64,000 nucleotides of DNA, from NCBI RefSeq assembly GCF_947497935.1, contig NZ_CANMIO010000002.1, positions 341,487-405,486 of the forward strand, in the 5' to 3' direction. Positions 63,881-64,000 of the stretch are shown here, one piece after another. The stretch is from an uncultured Shewanella sp. GTDB lineage: Bacteria; Pseudomonadota; Gammaproteobacteria; Enterobacterales; Shewanellaceae. The notes under the pieces were generated by a model that searched no databases, had not been told where the DNA came from, and saw nothing but the letters and a program-made list of their open reading frames with translations. Numbering within the stretch: the first letter of the stretch is position 1; each line of letters begins with the position of its first letter. Position numbers and translations under genes: made by a program.

Positions 63881-64000
63881 CTACTTGCCCTTAGGTCTAA
63901 ACGGCTTGATCACTGACTCATCGCATTCTAAGAATGGACTATTCATGAAGTAGGTACAGTAGGGAATAGCTGGGGCTATCTCTGAAAAATAGAAAGAGCG
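63881..64000 (-). CDS. C-terminal end of an unidentified gene running off the right edge
   Basis: A minus-strand frame open from the window edge to TAG at 63881-63883. The last residues read about IPYCTYFMNSPFLECDES, VIKPFRPKGK, with two cysteines. No family is recognised from 39 residues. The terminator-like hairpin at 63834-63867 follows. The whole segment is duplicated at 63722-63841. Confidence 0.5.
   Translation of the reverse strand, partial: RSFYFSEIAPAIPYCTYFMNSPFLECDESVIKPFRPKGK

Overview
The window looks like a chromosomal segment of a marine gammaproteobacterium, most probably a Shewanella. This rests on gene content and order: a periplasmic formate dehydrogenase (FDH) locus with FdhX, TorD-like, DUF3305 and DUF3306 partners, the hutI/hutC/hutU/hutH arrangement, an M6 protease with a GlyGly-CTERM tail, and generic gammaproteobacterial genes (rlmF, ubiC, mtnC, ybdG). 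No rRNA, tRNA, CRISPR array, prophage or transposase was seen. The species call is inference.

Positions 1-20.1 kb hold an FDH super-locus. Three tandem fdhX-fdhA(-fdhB-fdhC) modules, all on the minus strand, are present; the leftmost is cut by the window edge after fdhA. Upstream of the rightmost module lie a TorD-family chaperone, a polyferredoxin, and the DUF3306 and DUF3305 genes. Divergent from these are fdhD and a helix-turn-helix regulator with a periplasmic-binding-protein-like domain. An FNR-like site lies in the divergent gap. Together the genes make, mature (Tat export, Mo cofactor sulfuration) and probably regulate cysteine-type, periplasm-facing FDHs that feed quinone or c-type cytochromes through a b-type cytochrome subunit.

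Positions 20.1-37.2 kb are mostly single-gene units: DUF4440, rlmF, a FliL-like protein, a MITE-like element, ubiC, a lipoprotein plus M6 metalloprotease pair, a YgjK-type GH63 glucosidase, a MarC-family protein, a His-rich ZIP-like membrane protein, an NRDE protein, a newly spotted 30-codon membrane ORF, a SnoaL-like protein, an acyltransferase, a LysE exporter, YbdG and two envelope proteins.

Positions 37.3-42.2 kb hold a possible catabolic module: a TSUP (TauE/SafE-like) transporter, a PLP desulfhydrase of the DcyD/CuyA type, an NhaC-type antiporter and RidA, with a convergent LysR regulator. Positions 42.4-47.9 kb are the histidine-utilisation genes hutH, hutU and hutC (minus strand) and hutI (plus strand), with a clear HutC operator in the divergent gap. 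hutG is not present here.

Positions 47.9-49.0 kb are non-coding and structurally remarkable: two copies of a palindromic interspersed repeat, a long hairpin, then seven consecutive mini-hairpins with different stems but nearly the same G-N-A-type loop in 171 bp.

Positions 49.0-64.0 kb hold a MltC-like transglycosylase, an esterase-like TPR protein with an apparently missing nucleophile, mtnC, a membrane protein, a DUF4344 protein, two hotdog thioesterases around a small GNAT, an acyl-CoA synthetase, a TAP-like hydrolase next to an ABC-2 exporter and two small membrane proteins, a GlxA-type regulator, and at the right edge a duplicated C-terminal coding segment of a gene that runs out of the window.
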